A stretch of 61,679 bases of DNA from Clostridia bacterium (GCA_034926675.1 JAYFQW010000059.1:1-61679), one strand, 5' to 3'. Shown: positions 43,186 to 51,475, counted from the stretch's first letter. A program made the numbers and translations. Notes: generated by a model not told the origin, from the sequence alone.

Positions 43186-44472
43186 TCATCCGCGCGCCAG
43201 GAAGCCTAGCTTGGGCGCGAACAGCAAGTAGAGCGTGCCGATGGCGAGGATGAAGAGCCCAGGAACGATGCACTCCTTCAGGAATCCGCGGTAATCCCCG
43301 TCGTAGCCCGCACTCATTACCGCAGCTCTTCCCACAGGCGCAGTGGGAGGCAGGCAGTCGCCCAAAGGCCACATGGCAGCCATGCCGGCTAGCGCGATAA
43401 CAGGGTGGTATCCCTTCATGTTGAACAGGAACACAAGCGGAACCCCGAGAAGGGGCGCCGCCGCGAACTGAAACACGCCCTCAGACAGTGGAAGCACCAT
43501 CCACAGGACCGCGAACAGCACCCAAAGGGGCAGCGTGACTACGGAGAGTGAGATCAGCCCTCGGACGCCAGATAGCGCCATGATCTGAACCAGCACTCCC
43601 ACCACGGTGACCGTGCTGAGCAACGGAAGCAGATCATCGATAGTGCGCGAGAGGATCTTGATCACGGGCAGCTTCACGGGGGACAGGAGCACCACCGCAA
43701 CGGCCGATAGGGCGAACGCAAGCGGAAGCCCTAGGATCGGCATGGAGAACGGCGCAAGCCTTCCCGCAAGCACTATGCCGAAGAAAATCGCGAATGGAAC
43801 TGCCACGAGAGGCCAGGATGCGCCCTTGGGCGGCTCCGGGATCTCCCGCAGGGCTTTTGCTGCATCTATTCGCTTTCCCCCACGCGCCAGGAAGAACATG
43901 GAGAAAAGCGCGCCTGCAATGGAGATGATCGCAAGAGGCAAAGTGAAGCCAACGTATGGCATGTTAGCGCCGCCGGCGGCCATCATCGCCCAAAGGTTGA
44001 TGGGTGGCGCGGCCGCGCTCATGGCTGCACACAGAAACACGATCGCCGCTACTCGATCCTTCCGCGTGCCCATGTAGGTGAGCACTGTTCCGACGAACGA
44101 TCCGACCACAAGCACCGTGACAGTGCCAGAGCCGGTAAGGGCGCCAGGCACAAGCATGATGAGGGTCAGAAGCAGGAGCAGCGCCACTCGGTTCTTGTGA
44201 AACCGGGAGATGATGCCCCGCACGATGTAGGTGACTCCGCCCGCCTCCTTCAAGAGGTTCATGAAGAAAGTGGCGGTAATGAAGATGAAAATCACATCGA
44301 AATAGGTGAACGCGCCTTCAACGATGTGTCGGGCAGGCACTCCGGCGCCGTGCGCCAGAGCGCCCGCAATCGCTGCGAGCAGCATCGCTATCTCAGTGCC
44401 GCCTCGCAGAGCGATTACGACAACGAAGGCTGCGATCATCACCGCGAGGACTAGCCCGGCGTGTACGAACAC
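43186..44472 (-). CDS. DctM-like TRAP large permease
   Basis: A 428-residue membrane protein with about twelve helices of the DctM/ion-transporter superfamily. Recognisable parts are FIFITATFFMNLLKEAGG, a LIMLVPGALTGSGTVTVLVVGSFVGT loop, MSAAAPPINLWAMMAAGGANMPYVGF and MWPLGDCLPPTAPVGRAAVMSAG. It starts at GTG 44472 with GGTGGG seven bases upstream. No DctP receptor or normal DctQ subunit is encoded nearby. Instead a DUF6305 gene precedes it by 23 bp and a 51-residue two-helix gene follows. It probably carries an organic anion such as an N-acyl amino acid or short peptide (inference). Confidence 0.85.
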   Translation of the reverse strand: MFVHAGLVLAVMIAAFVVVIALRGGTEIAMLLAAIAGALAHGAGVPARHIVEGAFTYFDVIFIFITATFFMNLLKEAGGVTYIVRGIISRFHKNRVALLLLLTLIMLVPGALTGSGTVTVLVVGSFVGTVLTYMGTRKDRVAAIVFLCAAMSAAAPPINLWAMMAAGGANMPYVGFTLPLAIISIAGALFSMFFLARGGKRIDAAKALREIPEPPKGASWPLVAVPFAIFFGIVLAGRLAPFSMPILGLPLAFALSAVAVVLLSPVKLPVIKILSRTIDDLLPLLSTVTVVGVLVQIMALSGVRGLISLSVVTLPLWVLFAVLWMVLPLSEGVFQFAAAPLLGVPLVFLFNMKGYHPVIALAGMAAMWPLGDCLPPTAPVGRAAVMSAGYDGDYRGFLKECIVPGLFILAIGTLYLLFAPKLGFLARG

Positions 44473-44495
44473 AGCTCATCCCACCTAACTAGAGG

Positions 44496-45146
44496 TTACT
44501 TTCCAGAATTGAACAGCACAGCGAAAGCGTACTTGAAGTCCAATGATTCCACAGTCCGGATAATCGGTATGTTCCTCTGCTTTGCGGCGTTAGTGAAGAA
44601 GGCATCGCCATCTACTTCCTTGCGCACGATAAGCAGATCCGACTGGGATGATACGACCTTGTTGGACCTCTCGTCGCCCTGGTCAGTACGGCGGGCGGCG
44701 CCCTCGATCTGCGCGCCCACGACGAAGATCCCTAGCTTCTTGGCCTGTGTCACAAGTGCGTTGCAGCGGGCTATCTCCGCATCAATATCAACGCCGGCGC
44801 CGCCCATGCCCTTGCCGCTGGTGCCCATGGTAAGGACGAGAGTTTTGAACGCAGTCGACGGGTTCTTGCTCGCAGCGACCAGATCATTGGGGCTCAGCAT
44901 GTCTTCCATGGTGGAAGGAATCTTGAGGCCCTTGAGAAGCACATTGACCCACGACGCTCCAGGCGCCTGACCAATTGTGGTGATTGCAACCGGCCCCTTG
45001 AGCTGCGGAAGCTTAGCCGGGATTTCGATTCCGGCAGGCTTGGGGATTGTGACCTCGCCGGATGCCACCCCAGCCAGCAGGATTACACCGATGAGGGCGA
45101 CCATAGCAGTCCTCCCCAGAATGCGGTGTGCACTGATTCTGAACAT
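44496..45146 (-). CDS. Secreted DUF6305-like protein (paralogue 2)
   Basis: A 216-residue protein with a signal peptide (TAMVALIGVILLAGVASG). The mature part starts PVAITTIGQAPGASW and contains FKTLVLTMGTSGKGMGG, AKKLGIFVVGAQIEG, SDLLIVRKEVDGDAFF and RNIPIIRTVES. These motifs align in order with the plus-strand protein at 6728-7309. ATG 45146 or the adjacent GTG 45149 may start it. The repeated GTSGKGMGG glycine-rich loop suggests a ligand pocket. It precedes a DctM-like permease, and I infer that it replaces the missing DctP receptor. No direct evidence of binding exists. Confidence 0.8.
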   Translation of the reverse strand: MFRISAHRILGRTAMVALIGVILLAGVASGEVTIPKPAGIEIPAKLPQLKGPVAITTIGQAPGASWVNVLLKGLKIPSTMEDMLSPNDLVAASKNPSTAFKTLVLTMGTSGKGMGGAGVDIDAEIARCNALVTQAKKLGIFVVGAQIEGAARRTDQGDERSNKVVSSQSDLLIVRKEVDGDAFFTNAAKQRNIPIIRTVESLDFKYAFAVLFNSGK

Positions 45147-45206
45147 CACTTAAGCACCCCCGATGATTGCATTGCAGAGCCGAATTGGCGTTCATCTGCT
45201 GTTAAC

Positions 45207-45347
45207 CTATTTCTTCGGTGCGAGTTCAACTCCTCCCATCATGTGGTACTGATTTTCATCCCAGGCAGGAACGACCTGCACATCGTAGAATACCGGCCCT
45301 CGATGAGGGCGGCTGTTCGCCTCTGCGCTAGGGATTTCGCCATCGTA
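45207..45347 (-). pseudogene. Possible remnant of a coding C terminus
   Basis: On the minus strand a 46-codon frame without a start runs from after a TGA to TAG 45207. Its translation looks protein-like, with PVFYDVQVVPAWDENQYHMM and then GGVELAPKK at the end. An overlapping frame upstream (GRVGLDTMAKSLAQRRTAAL) also looks coding. This could be a frameshifted relic between the divergent DUF6305 and C69 genes. I could not assign a family. The stretch also has to hold both divergent promoters. Confidence 0.3.
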
Positions 45348-45436
45348 TCAAGGCCAACGCGCCCGCGGAGGAGCATGGCGAGATGGGCAGAGTCCGGACC
45401 AGAGCCCGCTCAGTAATAGCTGGAGGTGCCCGCGTG

Positions 45437-46990
45437 ATGAGATCAAGGATCAGGTTCAGCGCCATCGTCCTAATTCTCGTGGCGATCCTAACCGTTGCGA
45501 TCCCTGCCTACGCCTGTACATCCATTCCGGTGGAGAAGGCGGCCTCGGCGGACGGCTCGACCATGACTGCACACACCTGTGACGGATGGTACGATGCCAG
45601 AACCTTCGTGGTGCCCGGCAAGAAGCATCAGCCAGGAGATACCTTCCCATGCTATAGTGGGCTTCTTCACTCCGACCGCAAGGCCCCTGTGAAGATCGGC
45701 GAAATCCCAGAGGCCGAAGAGACCTACACTTACTTCTACGCAGCATATCCGTACATGAACGAGCACCAGGTGATCATGGGCGAGACGACCATAGGCAACC
45801 GCAGGGAGCTAACCTCCGGCGAAGGCCTCATGTTCATCGAGACCCTGCAGATCCTCGGCCTGCAGCGTGCCAAGACCGCCCGCGAGGCCGTGAAGGTAAT
45901 GGGCGAGCTGGCTGAGAAGTACGGCTACATCGACAGCGGCGAGTGCCTCACCGTTGGCGATCCCAATGAGATCTGGTTCTTCGAAGTGATGCCTCCGGGC
46001 GCATTCAAGAAAGGCGCAGTCTGGGCGGCAGTTCGGCTTCCCGAGGGACACGTAAGCGTTTCCGCAAACCGCAGCCGCATCGGCGCGATCGATCCGAAGG
46101 ACACCGAGAACTTCATGGCGTCCTCAAACGTGTTCGATCTGGCCATTGAGAACGGCTGGTGGGATCCTCAGTCGAGCGATCCGTTCCTCTTCTACAAGGC
46201 CTATGGCTTCAGCAACTCCCAGGGAAGCCGCAGGCGTGAGTGGAGAGTGCTGTCGTGGGCAGCCCCATCCCTGAAGCTCGACTCCACAGCAGAGCGGTAT
46301 CCCTTCTCGGTGAAGGCCGAGAGGCCCATCACCGTGCAGGACATGATGACCATCTACCGCGACACCTACACTGGCACCATCTACGACAAGGCCAACGTGA
46401 ACGACTGGTACGTGCCGGATGGAAAGGGCGGCTTCTACAAGAGCCCCTTCGCCACTCCAGATGTGTCATCCGAATTCGCGAAGCTCGTTGACGCTCCGTC
46501 GGAGCGCAACATATCCATCCCCGGCTGCTCCTACTTCACCATCATCCAGGCCCGCGGATGGCTCCCGAGCGCCATCGGCGGACTCGCCTGGTTTGGGCTT
46601 AACAGCACTGACACCTCCGTCTATGTACCGGTGTACGCTGGCGTAAGGAACCTGCCTGCCAACTACGCCGTGAACGACAGGACCAAGTTCAACCTGGACA
46701 ACTACAAGGAATCTGCCTGGTGGGCGTTTGACTTCATGGATAACCTCGTTAACCGCCGCTACCAGGACATGATCAAGGACCTTGTGGCTGTGCGCGACCC
46801 CTTCGAGGCTGAGCAGTTCGCGCTTCAGCCAGCGATCGAGAAGACCGCGGCCGAGCTCTACAAGACCAACCCCGAGCTCGCGGTGAGCTTCCTGACCCAG
46901 TACACCAACTCCCGGTGTGAAAAGGCCGTGGACCTGTACTGGAGAACCGCAGAGCAGCTGATTACCAAGTACGACGACAAGGGGTTCTAG
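45437..46990 (+). CDS. Secreted C69 (U34) dipeptidase 3
   Basis: A 517-residue third paralogue, divergent from the operon. The signal peptide ends AIPAYA with nucleophile C27 (CTSIPV) directly after; AYA is an ideal signal-peptidase I site. Family segments are DGSTMTAHTCDGWYDARTF, MGETTIGNRREL, SANRSRIGAID, a longer insertion around VNDWYVPDGKGGFY, and WWAFDFMDNLVNRRYQDMIKD. GGAGG at 45422-45426 serves ATG 45437 or the adjacent GTG 45434. It is followed by a strong hairpin. Its sequence is further from the other two than they are from each other. Confidence 0.92.
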   Translation: MRSRIRFSAIVLILVAILTVAIPAYACTSIPVEKAASADGSTMTAHTCDGWYDARTFVVPGKKHQPGDTFPCYSGLLHSDRKAPVKIGEIPEAEETYTYFYAAYPYMNEHQVIMGETTIGNRRELTSGEGLMFIETLQILGLQRAKTAREAVKVMGELAEKYGYIDSGECLTVGDPNEIWFFEVMPPGAFKKGAVWAAVRLPEGHVSVSANRSRIGAIDPKDTENFMASSNVFDLAIENGWWDPQSSDPFLFYKAYGFSNSQGSRRREWRVLSWAAPSLKLDSTAERYPFSVKAERPITVQDMMTIYRDTYTGTIYDKANVNDWYVPDGKGGFYKSPFATPDVSSEFAKLVDAPSERNISIPGCSYFTIIQARGWLPSAIGGLAWFGLNSTDTSVYVPVYAGVRNLPANYAVNDRTKFNLDNYKESAWWAFDFMDNLVNRRYQDMIKDLVAVRDPFEAEQFALQPAIEKTAAELYKTNPELAVSFLTQYTNSRCEKAVDLYWRTAEQLITKYDDKGF

Positions 46991-47043
46991 TCGCGCGATC
47001 CCAAGAGCACCCTCCGCGGGCAGCAATGTGAGCACTGCGAAAG

Positions 47044-47073
47044 GAGCCGCAGAACCTTACGGTTCTGCGGCTC
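47044..47073. terminator. Perfect 13-bp hairpin after C69 gene 3
   Basis: GAGCCGCAGAACC and GGTTCTGCGGCTC pair perfectly around a TTAC loop, 54 nt after the C69 stop. It lies between convergent transcripts and can serve either. No U-tract follows. Confidence 0.7.
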
Positions 47074-47076
47074 ACG

Positions 47077-47124
47077 CGTGTCATCGTCATCCTCGTGTCA
47101 TCCTCGTGTCATCCGCGTGTCATC
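47077..47124. repeat. 11-bp tandem repeat, four cores
   Basis: The core CGTGTCATC occurs four times at 47077, 47094, 47105 and 47116. The last three are spaced exactly 11 bp apart. It lies directly after the terminator hairpin in non-coding DNA. Confidence 0.85.
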
Positions 47125-47191
47125 CGCGCCCGCGGCGACTATTGCATCAAATCAGACCCTGCATTCCCGTGCCGCCTGCATCGCTAGGCCA

Positions 47192-47917
47192 TCAGTTCAA
47201 AACGCATCTGCTCTCGTGCGAGTCATCGCCCGTGTGCGCGATGTGCGCGTCGCCGCCTTCCAGGGCACTGAGAATCGTCTCCAGAGAACGCCTGGTGTGG
47301 CGCCTGGCGGCCGCCTCTGCCTCAACCGCGTCCCCCTCCGACAGATGCAACAGGATCTCTTCGTGTCCACGATTGGAGTCCAGCATGCGGCCTGGTTTCT
47401 GGAAGCCTACCCTCGTGAACCTGCGCAGGTAGGCGCGGACATCCGACAGCAGACGCGTGAGGCGAGGGCTATTCGCCGCCATGTATATCCTCTCATGAAA
47501 GGCCAGATTCCATTTCCCCCATTCCTCTTCATCGCCCATCAGGGCGGAGGAGTCCATGTGGCACAGGGCAGCAGTCAGCGCCTCAAGATCCGACTCGGTG
47601 CGACTTACGGCCGCCTGCCCAGTGGCCAGCCCCTCAAGCACCTCACGGATTGTGAATATCTCTATGGCGTCGGCTGGCGATACCTCGGTGACCGTGAGTC
47701 CGCCGTCGCGCGAGCGGCAGACGAGCCCCTCTGACTCAAGCCTCTTCAGAGCCTCGCGAACTGGTGTACGGCTCACATAGAACTGCTCCGCGAGCCTCCG
47801 TTCAACAAGGCGGGATCCTGGAGGGATCTCTCCATCGAGAATCATGGTTCGCACACGCCGGAAAACCTCGCAGGCCACTGGCTGCGAACCGTCGCAATCC
47901 TCTAGCAGCAGTCTCAT
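47192..47917 (-). CDS. GntR regulator, FadR/FCD type
   Basis: A 241-residue regulator: an N-terminal winged helix (FRRVRTMILDGEIPPGSRLVERRLAEQF; SRTPVREALKRLESEGLV) and an all-helical FCD domain with the metal-site pattern EIFTIREVLEG, NLAFHERIYMAA and HEEILLHLSEGDAVEAE. ATG 47917 was chosen with GAGG five bases upstream; the longer frame crosses A/T-rich leader. It is downstream of larA on the same strand but separated by 192 bp, and a GGTATACC palindrome at 47974-47981 could be its operator. FCD regulators often sense hydroxy- or keto-acids, which would fit the racemase. Confidence 0.9.
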   Translation of the reverse strand: MRLLLEDCDGSQPVACEVFRRVRTMILDGEIPPGSRLVERRLAEQFYVSRTPVREALKRLESEGLVCRSRDGGLTVTEVSPADAIEIFTIREVLEGLATGQAAVSRTESDLEALTAALCHMDSSALMGDEEEWGKWNLAFHERIYMAANSPRLTRLLSDVRAYLRRFTRVGFQKPGRMLDSNRGHEEILLHLSEGDAVEAEAAARRHTRRSLETILSALEGGDAHIAHTGDDSHESRCVLN

Positions 47918-47973
47918 GGCAGCCTCGCGTTCCTCCAGATCATGAATTTGCATCCAGTATGCATGCGGCTTCT

Positions 47974-47981
47974 GGTATACC
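47974..47981. promoter_or_regulatory. GGTATACC palindrome upstream of FadR-type gene
   Basis: A perfect 8-bp palindrome in an A/T-richer leader 57 bp upstream of the regulator start. FadR/FCD operators are usually short palindromes of this kind with a TNGT-type half-site. The assignment is tentative. Confidence 0.3.
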
Positions 47982-48109
47982 GAGCGTGGTTCCACGTCGC
48001 TGCCACAATTCCTGCTATCCAATTGCAGAGGAATGAAGAGATAAATGGCACAAATTCGAGTACCGCAAAGCTTGTGTCCGGGCGCCGCGCCTGGCATGCC
48101 ATTCCCGCG

Positions 48110-49396
48110 CTATGAGCCTAGCAACTGGTCAACGTAGGGGATTGTCTGCGGTCCCTCAGGCAGGACGCAGATGCGTGCGTCTGGTCCGTACTCTGTAAGC
48201 AGCTCATGCAGGGTGTGTTCTATACTCACGCAGGGTATGAGCATCGCGGCGCGAATCTCATCCTCCGAAAGTCCAGCAGTGTGCAGGTAGATCTTTGCCC
48301 TAAGCTGTGTCCTGGCCTGAAGCTGAACCTGCCATTGATCGGGCATGGTGAATCCAGGTGATGATATGAGCCTCATTGCACCCTCAGGGGTGCGCGCCAT
48401 TGCGAGGAGTTGCTGGTAAGGGCTGCCTTTCGGCGCCCCGTCGATGCACTCCGCTGCCGCGATTATGGCGCCTCCATCTCGCACGATGCCGACCGCAGCC
48501 GACATTCCCTTGACCGTTTGGTACAGATTTCGATCAAGAGGGTAGCCGCTGTTCGTAGTGATCACGATGTCGAACTCGTGTGGGACAGCGCGCATCGCAG
48601 ACTCTCGGACGTACTCAATGCCTGCTGCGTGCGCCTGCCTAAGAGCGCCTGCGAACACTCCAGTGATCTCCTTATACCTGTTCAACGTCACATTCACAAT
48701 GAAGGTGGGCTTTGTAAGCTCCGCGGCCTCCGTGACAAGCTCGAACACAGGATTGCCATGGGTTATGCCCCAGGTCGATCTGGGATCCGCGATTATCCCA
48801 TACCCATGGGCGTCCATCACATTCTCCATGCTGGCCACGCCTGGCAACACGAGCTTCCCGCCTCCGCTGAACCCTGCAAAGAAATGGGGCTCTATGAATC
48901 CCACCAAGATCCTCACTGAGGCATTCAGATACTCTCTGTTAACCCGGACTTCTCGCCCTGACCTGAGTGTGCCCGCCAACGCCATCCCAGCCTGATCGTG
49001 GCAATCGTGCTGGACAATGCGGTAATCCTCCACAATCTCCTCCCCCAGCATCTCCACTAGCTCCCGGTGGGGGCTGGTTCGATGGGTTCCCAGCGCGTTT
49101 ACCAGCACGATTCTATCGCGCGCCACGCCAGCCAGAGCCAGCTCAGCAAGGATTAGGGGAAGGATTGTCCGGTTCGGCGCCGGCCTAGTAGCATCGCAAA
49201 ACACGATTGCAACCGCATCGGAGCTATCGACAAGGCTCTGCAATGGCCCAACGCCTATCGGATTGCGAAGGCTCTCCACTATTGCGCTTTCGGGGTTGTG
49301 AAGCCCCGGGGTGAACACCGGCTCAACGACTGTGACGTTCCTATCTGGAACATCACAGTCAAACCCGGCCTTTCCGTAGGCCAGTTTGATCCGCAT
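48110..49396 (-). CDS. larA: LarA-family nickel-pincer racemase
   Basis: A 428-residue protein of the lactate racemase family. The residues that hold the nickel-pincer cofactor and do catalysis in Lactiplantibacillus LarA (H108, H174, K184, H200) are all present with constant spacing here as H105 (GTHRTSP), H171 (EPHFFAGF), K181 (GGGK) and H197 (DAHG). The start is ATG 49396 after GGAGG at 11-nt spacing; about 97 upstream codons are repeat DNA. LarA homologues racemise or epimerise various alpha-hydroxy acids, so D/L-lactate is only one option. Cofactor genes larB, larC and larE are not in the window. Confidence 0.9.
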   Translation of the reverse strand: MRIKLAYGKAGFDCDVPDRNVTVVEPVFTPGLHNPESAIVESLRNPIGVGPLQSLVDSSDAVAIVFCDATRPAPNRTILPLILAELALAGVARDRIVLVNALGTHRTSPHRELVEMLGEEIVEDYRIVQHDCHDQAGMALAGTLRSGREVRVNREYLNASVRILVGFIEPHFFAGFSGGGKLVLPGVASMENVMDAHGYGIIADPRSTWGITHGNPVFELVTEAAELTKPTFIVNVTLNRYKEITGVFAGALRQAHAAGIEYVRESAMRAVPHEFDIVITTNSGYPLDRNLYQTVKGMSAAVGIVRDGGAIIAAAECIDGAPKGSPYQQLLAMARTPEGAMRLISSPGFTMPDQWQVQLQARTQLRAKIYLHTAGLSEDEIRAAMLIPCVSIEHTLHELLTEYGPDARICVLPEGPQTIPYVDQLLGS

Positions 49397-49426
49397 TTGA
49401 ATGCAGTCCTCCATAGCTATAGCATT

Positions 49427-49530
49427 GTTGATGTGATCGTGTCCGTGCGACCGTTGATGCGATTCTGTCCGTGCGACCGTTGATGCGATTGTGTCCGTGC
49501 GACCGTTGATGCGATTCTGTCCGTGCGATT
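49427..49530. repeat. Four 26-bp tandem repeats in larA leader
   Basis: Four head-to-tail copies, at 49427, 49453, 49479 and 49505, of a unit beginning GTTGATGCGAT and ending GTGCGACC. Copies differ at only a few positions; the last ends GTGCGATT. They fill the gap between the aminotransferase stop and larA. There are no unique spacers, so this is not a CRISPR array. Confidence 0.95.
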
Positions 49531-49542
49531 TATGATCTCCCG

Positions 49543-50718
49543 CTACGACAAGGATTCGCCGAGAGCTCGGAGCCCCGCGCCTACATCCACCTTGCACCCG
49601 CGCCTGTGCAGGATCTGACCTATGGCGGCAATGACCAGCGTTGCGTTGGCAAGTGTGCAGGACTCCCCCATGAGCCCTATGCGCCATATTCTGCCCTTGA
49701 GCTCACCGAGCCCGCCCCCGATCTCGATCCCGTATTCCAAGAGGAGCTCCTTCCTTACTCCTGCCTCGTCGATTCCCTCCGGCGTAATCACGCATGCAAG
49801 CATGGGAGTTCGGAACTCCTTCGGAACCAGCAGCGCCAGCCCCATGGCCTCCACGGCACACGCAAATCGTGCGCTAATCGAAGAATGCCTGCATGCCCTT
49901 GCGTCGAGCCCCTCCTCTGACACTGCCAGGAGCGCCTCATGAAGGGCATACACCATGTTGATTGGGGCTGTGTGATGGTAGAACCTCTCCGACCCCCAGT
50001 AGCGGTTGATCATGGAAAGATCCAGGTACCAACTCTGCACTGGTGATTTGCGTCCCATCACAACGGTGGTCGCCCTATCGTTAAGCGTAATGGGCGCCAT
50101 GCCAGGCGGGCAGCTCAGGCACTTCTGGCTTCCACTGTAGGCAACATCGACCAGGTTATCATCCACGCCCACGTGGGTCCCGGCCAGGGACGTGACCATA
50201 TCCGCCACAAACATGGCGCCAGCTTCCCTGCAGGCCTTCCCGATTTCTCGAAGCGGCTGCAATACCCCAGTGGATGTCTCCGCATGGACGATAGCCACCA
50301 CCTTCGGGTGCTTCTCGCGAATGGCCCGAATCACATCGGCAGGATCGAAGGCATGGCCCCATGGTGCGGATATGGTTGTGAGCTCACCACGACAGCGCTG
50401 CACGATATCGGCCATCCTCAGGCCGAAGAAGCCGTTGATCGCCACGAGCACGCGATCGCCGGGCTCAACGACGTTCACGAGGGCAGCCTCCATTCCTGCG
50501 CTTCCAGTGCCTGATATGGGGATCGCGAGGGAGTTGCCGGTCTCGAATGCCTCTCTTAGCAGCACGGCAGTATCGTTCATCACGGCGAGAAACTCAGGAT
50601 CGAGGTGCCCTATGGTCGGCATCGCCATGGCCTGTAGGACCCGTGGGCTCACGCTCGACGGCCCTGGGCCCATCAACAAGCGTTTCACCGAAGGCCTCGG
50701 CGAATTTGCTGCGTTCAT
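49543..50718 (-). CDS. Class V aminotransferase, AGXT/serine-glyoxylate type
   Basis: A 391-residue PLP enzyme. The N terminus KRLLMGPGPSSVSPRVLQAM and GHLDPEF are typical of alanine-glyoxylate and serine-pyruvate transaminases. SGTGSAGMEAAL lies in the PLP site, HAETSTGVLQPL and VADMVTSLAG follow, and the Schiff-base Lys is in YSGSQKCLSCPPGM. ATG 50718 has AAGGGGGA nine bases upstream. It is 146 bp upstream of larA on the same strand, with the 26-bp repeats between. Joint transcription would link a hydroxy-acid racemase with amino-acid/keto-acid exchange. Confidence 0.92.
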   Translation of the reverse strand: MNAANSPRPSVKRLLMGPGPSSVSPRVLQAMAMPTIGHLDPEFLAVMNDTAVLLREAFETGNSLAIPISGTGSAGMEAALVNVVEPGDRVLVAINGFFGLRMADIVQRCRGELTTISAPWGHAFDPADVIRAIREKHPKVVAIVHAETSTGVLQPLREIGKACREAGAMFVADMVTSLAGTHVGVDDNLVDVAYSGSQKCLSCPPGMAPITLNDRATTVVMGRKSPVQSWYLDLSMINRYWGSERFYHHTAPINMVYALHEALLAVSEEGLDARACRHSSISARFACAVEAMGLALLVPKEFRTPMLACVITPEGIDEAGVRKELLLEYGIEIGGGLGELKGRIWRIGLMGESCTLANATLVIAAIGQILHRRGCKVDVGAGLRALGESLS

Positions 50719-51475
50719 GGCGCCAAATCCCCCTTCACGTATGCGCTGCCAGCGTTCTTCTCCATTATCGCCCCTAATCCTCCAGACATCGAACTGCGGG
50801 AGGCTGCGGCTGAAGCAGGCATCGCATCACGGCGGGGGTGCGGGTGCGGGTGCGGGTGCGGGTGGTCCCCAGAGAGCGCGCGCATATGCCGTGACGCGCT
50901 GGGCGGGGCGGGCGGGTGCGGGCGCGGGTGCGGGTGGTCCCGGAGTGTCCATCCCCTGGACACTGGTTCTCCAACCAGCCGCCTTCCGATGGCCGATTCC
51001 CGTCCATCCCCCCACCGCCACGACGGCCGATATCAGATACGCCGATGGGAACGGCCTCGAGTGGTACAGGGCAGCACCGGCGCATCAACGATAAGACCAG
51101 CTAGATGCAGGAGCTGATGGTCGGCTTGACGGCTCAATGCCAACCTGTAAGCGCCTGGCTTGTCGTGGTGTTTCTCCTCGTGCAGACAGCTAGGCCAGAC
51201 AGCTGGGGTGGTCAGAAGCAGTCCATCTATGGGTTAAGGCTGCGCATTTCCGGTTCAGTGGTTGGACTGAAACGATCCAGCCCGCAACGTTGAGCGAAGT
51301 CGGTGAATGTGGGTGAACCCGAGGCAAGCGGAAATCGCCCAAAAGGGCTATGGAACATAATGGCATAAGTGTAGTACAGTGTATCTCGTAGGCGCCGCGC
51401 AGCCAGGCTACGTCTCCGCTCTCCCTCATCGTGATGTCGTGCGGCGCCCAACAATACATGGCGGGAGTGTCCCCA
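50719..51475. other. Gene-free 757-bp stretch
   Basis: No frame has an SD-supported start and protein-like content. The left half holds G-rich tandem repeats described separately. The right half (about 51300-51475) is closer to average composition and probably contains the promoter of the winged-helix gene. It is the longest stretch without a gene in the window. Confidence 0.5.
50834..50938 (+). repeat. G-rich hexamer repeats, G-quadruplex-like
   Basis: GGGTGC runs four times in tandem at about 50836-50862 and again, degenerate, at 50901-50938, each run ending GGGTGGTCC. With four or more GGG blocks separated by 3 nt, each run fits an intramolecular G-quadruplex pattern on the plus strand. 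Both runs lie upstream of the aminotransferase, on the strand opposite its coding strand. Confidence 0.85.

Noticed and set aside
49427-49530. Regular repeats that might be a CRISPR array
   Set aside because: Units are contiguous with no unique spacers and no cas genes are near.
50774-51088. Frames across the GGGTGC repeats (Thr-Arg or Cys-Gly repeats)
   Set aside because: They translate only the microsatellite; no start with SD and no conserved pattern.
51105-51293. 62-codon frame with a hydrophobic stretch
   Set aside because: No SD before its ATG and the remainder is not protein-like.
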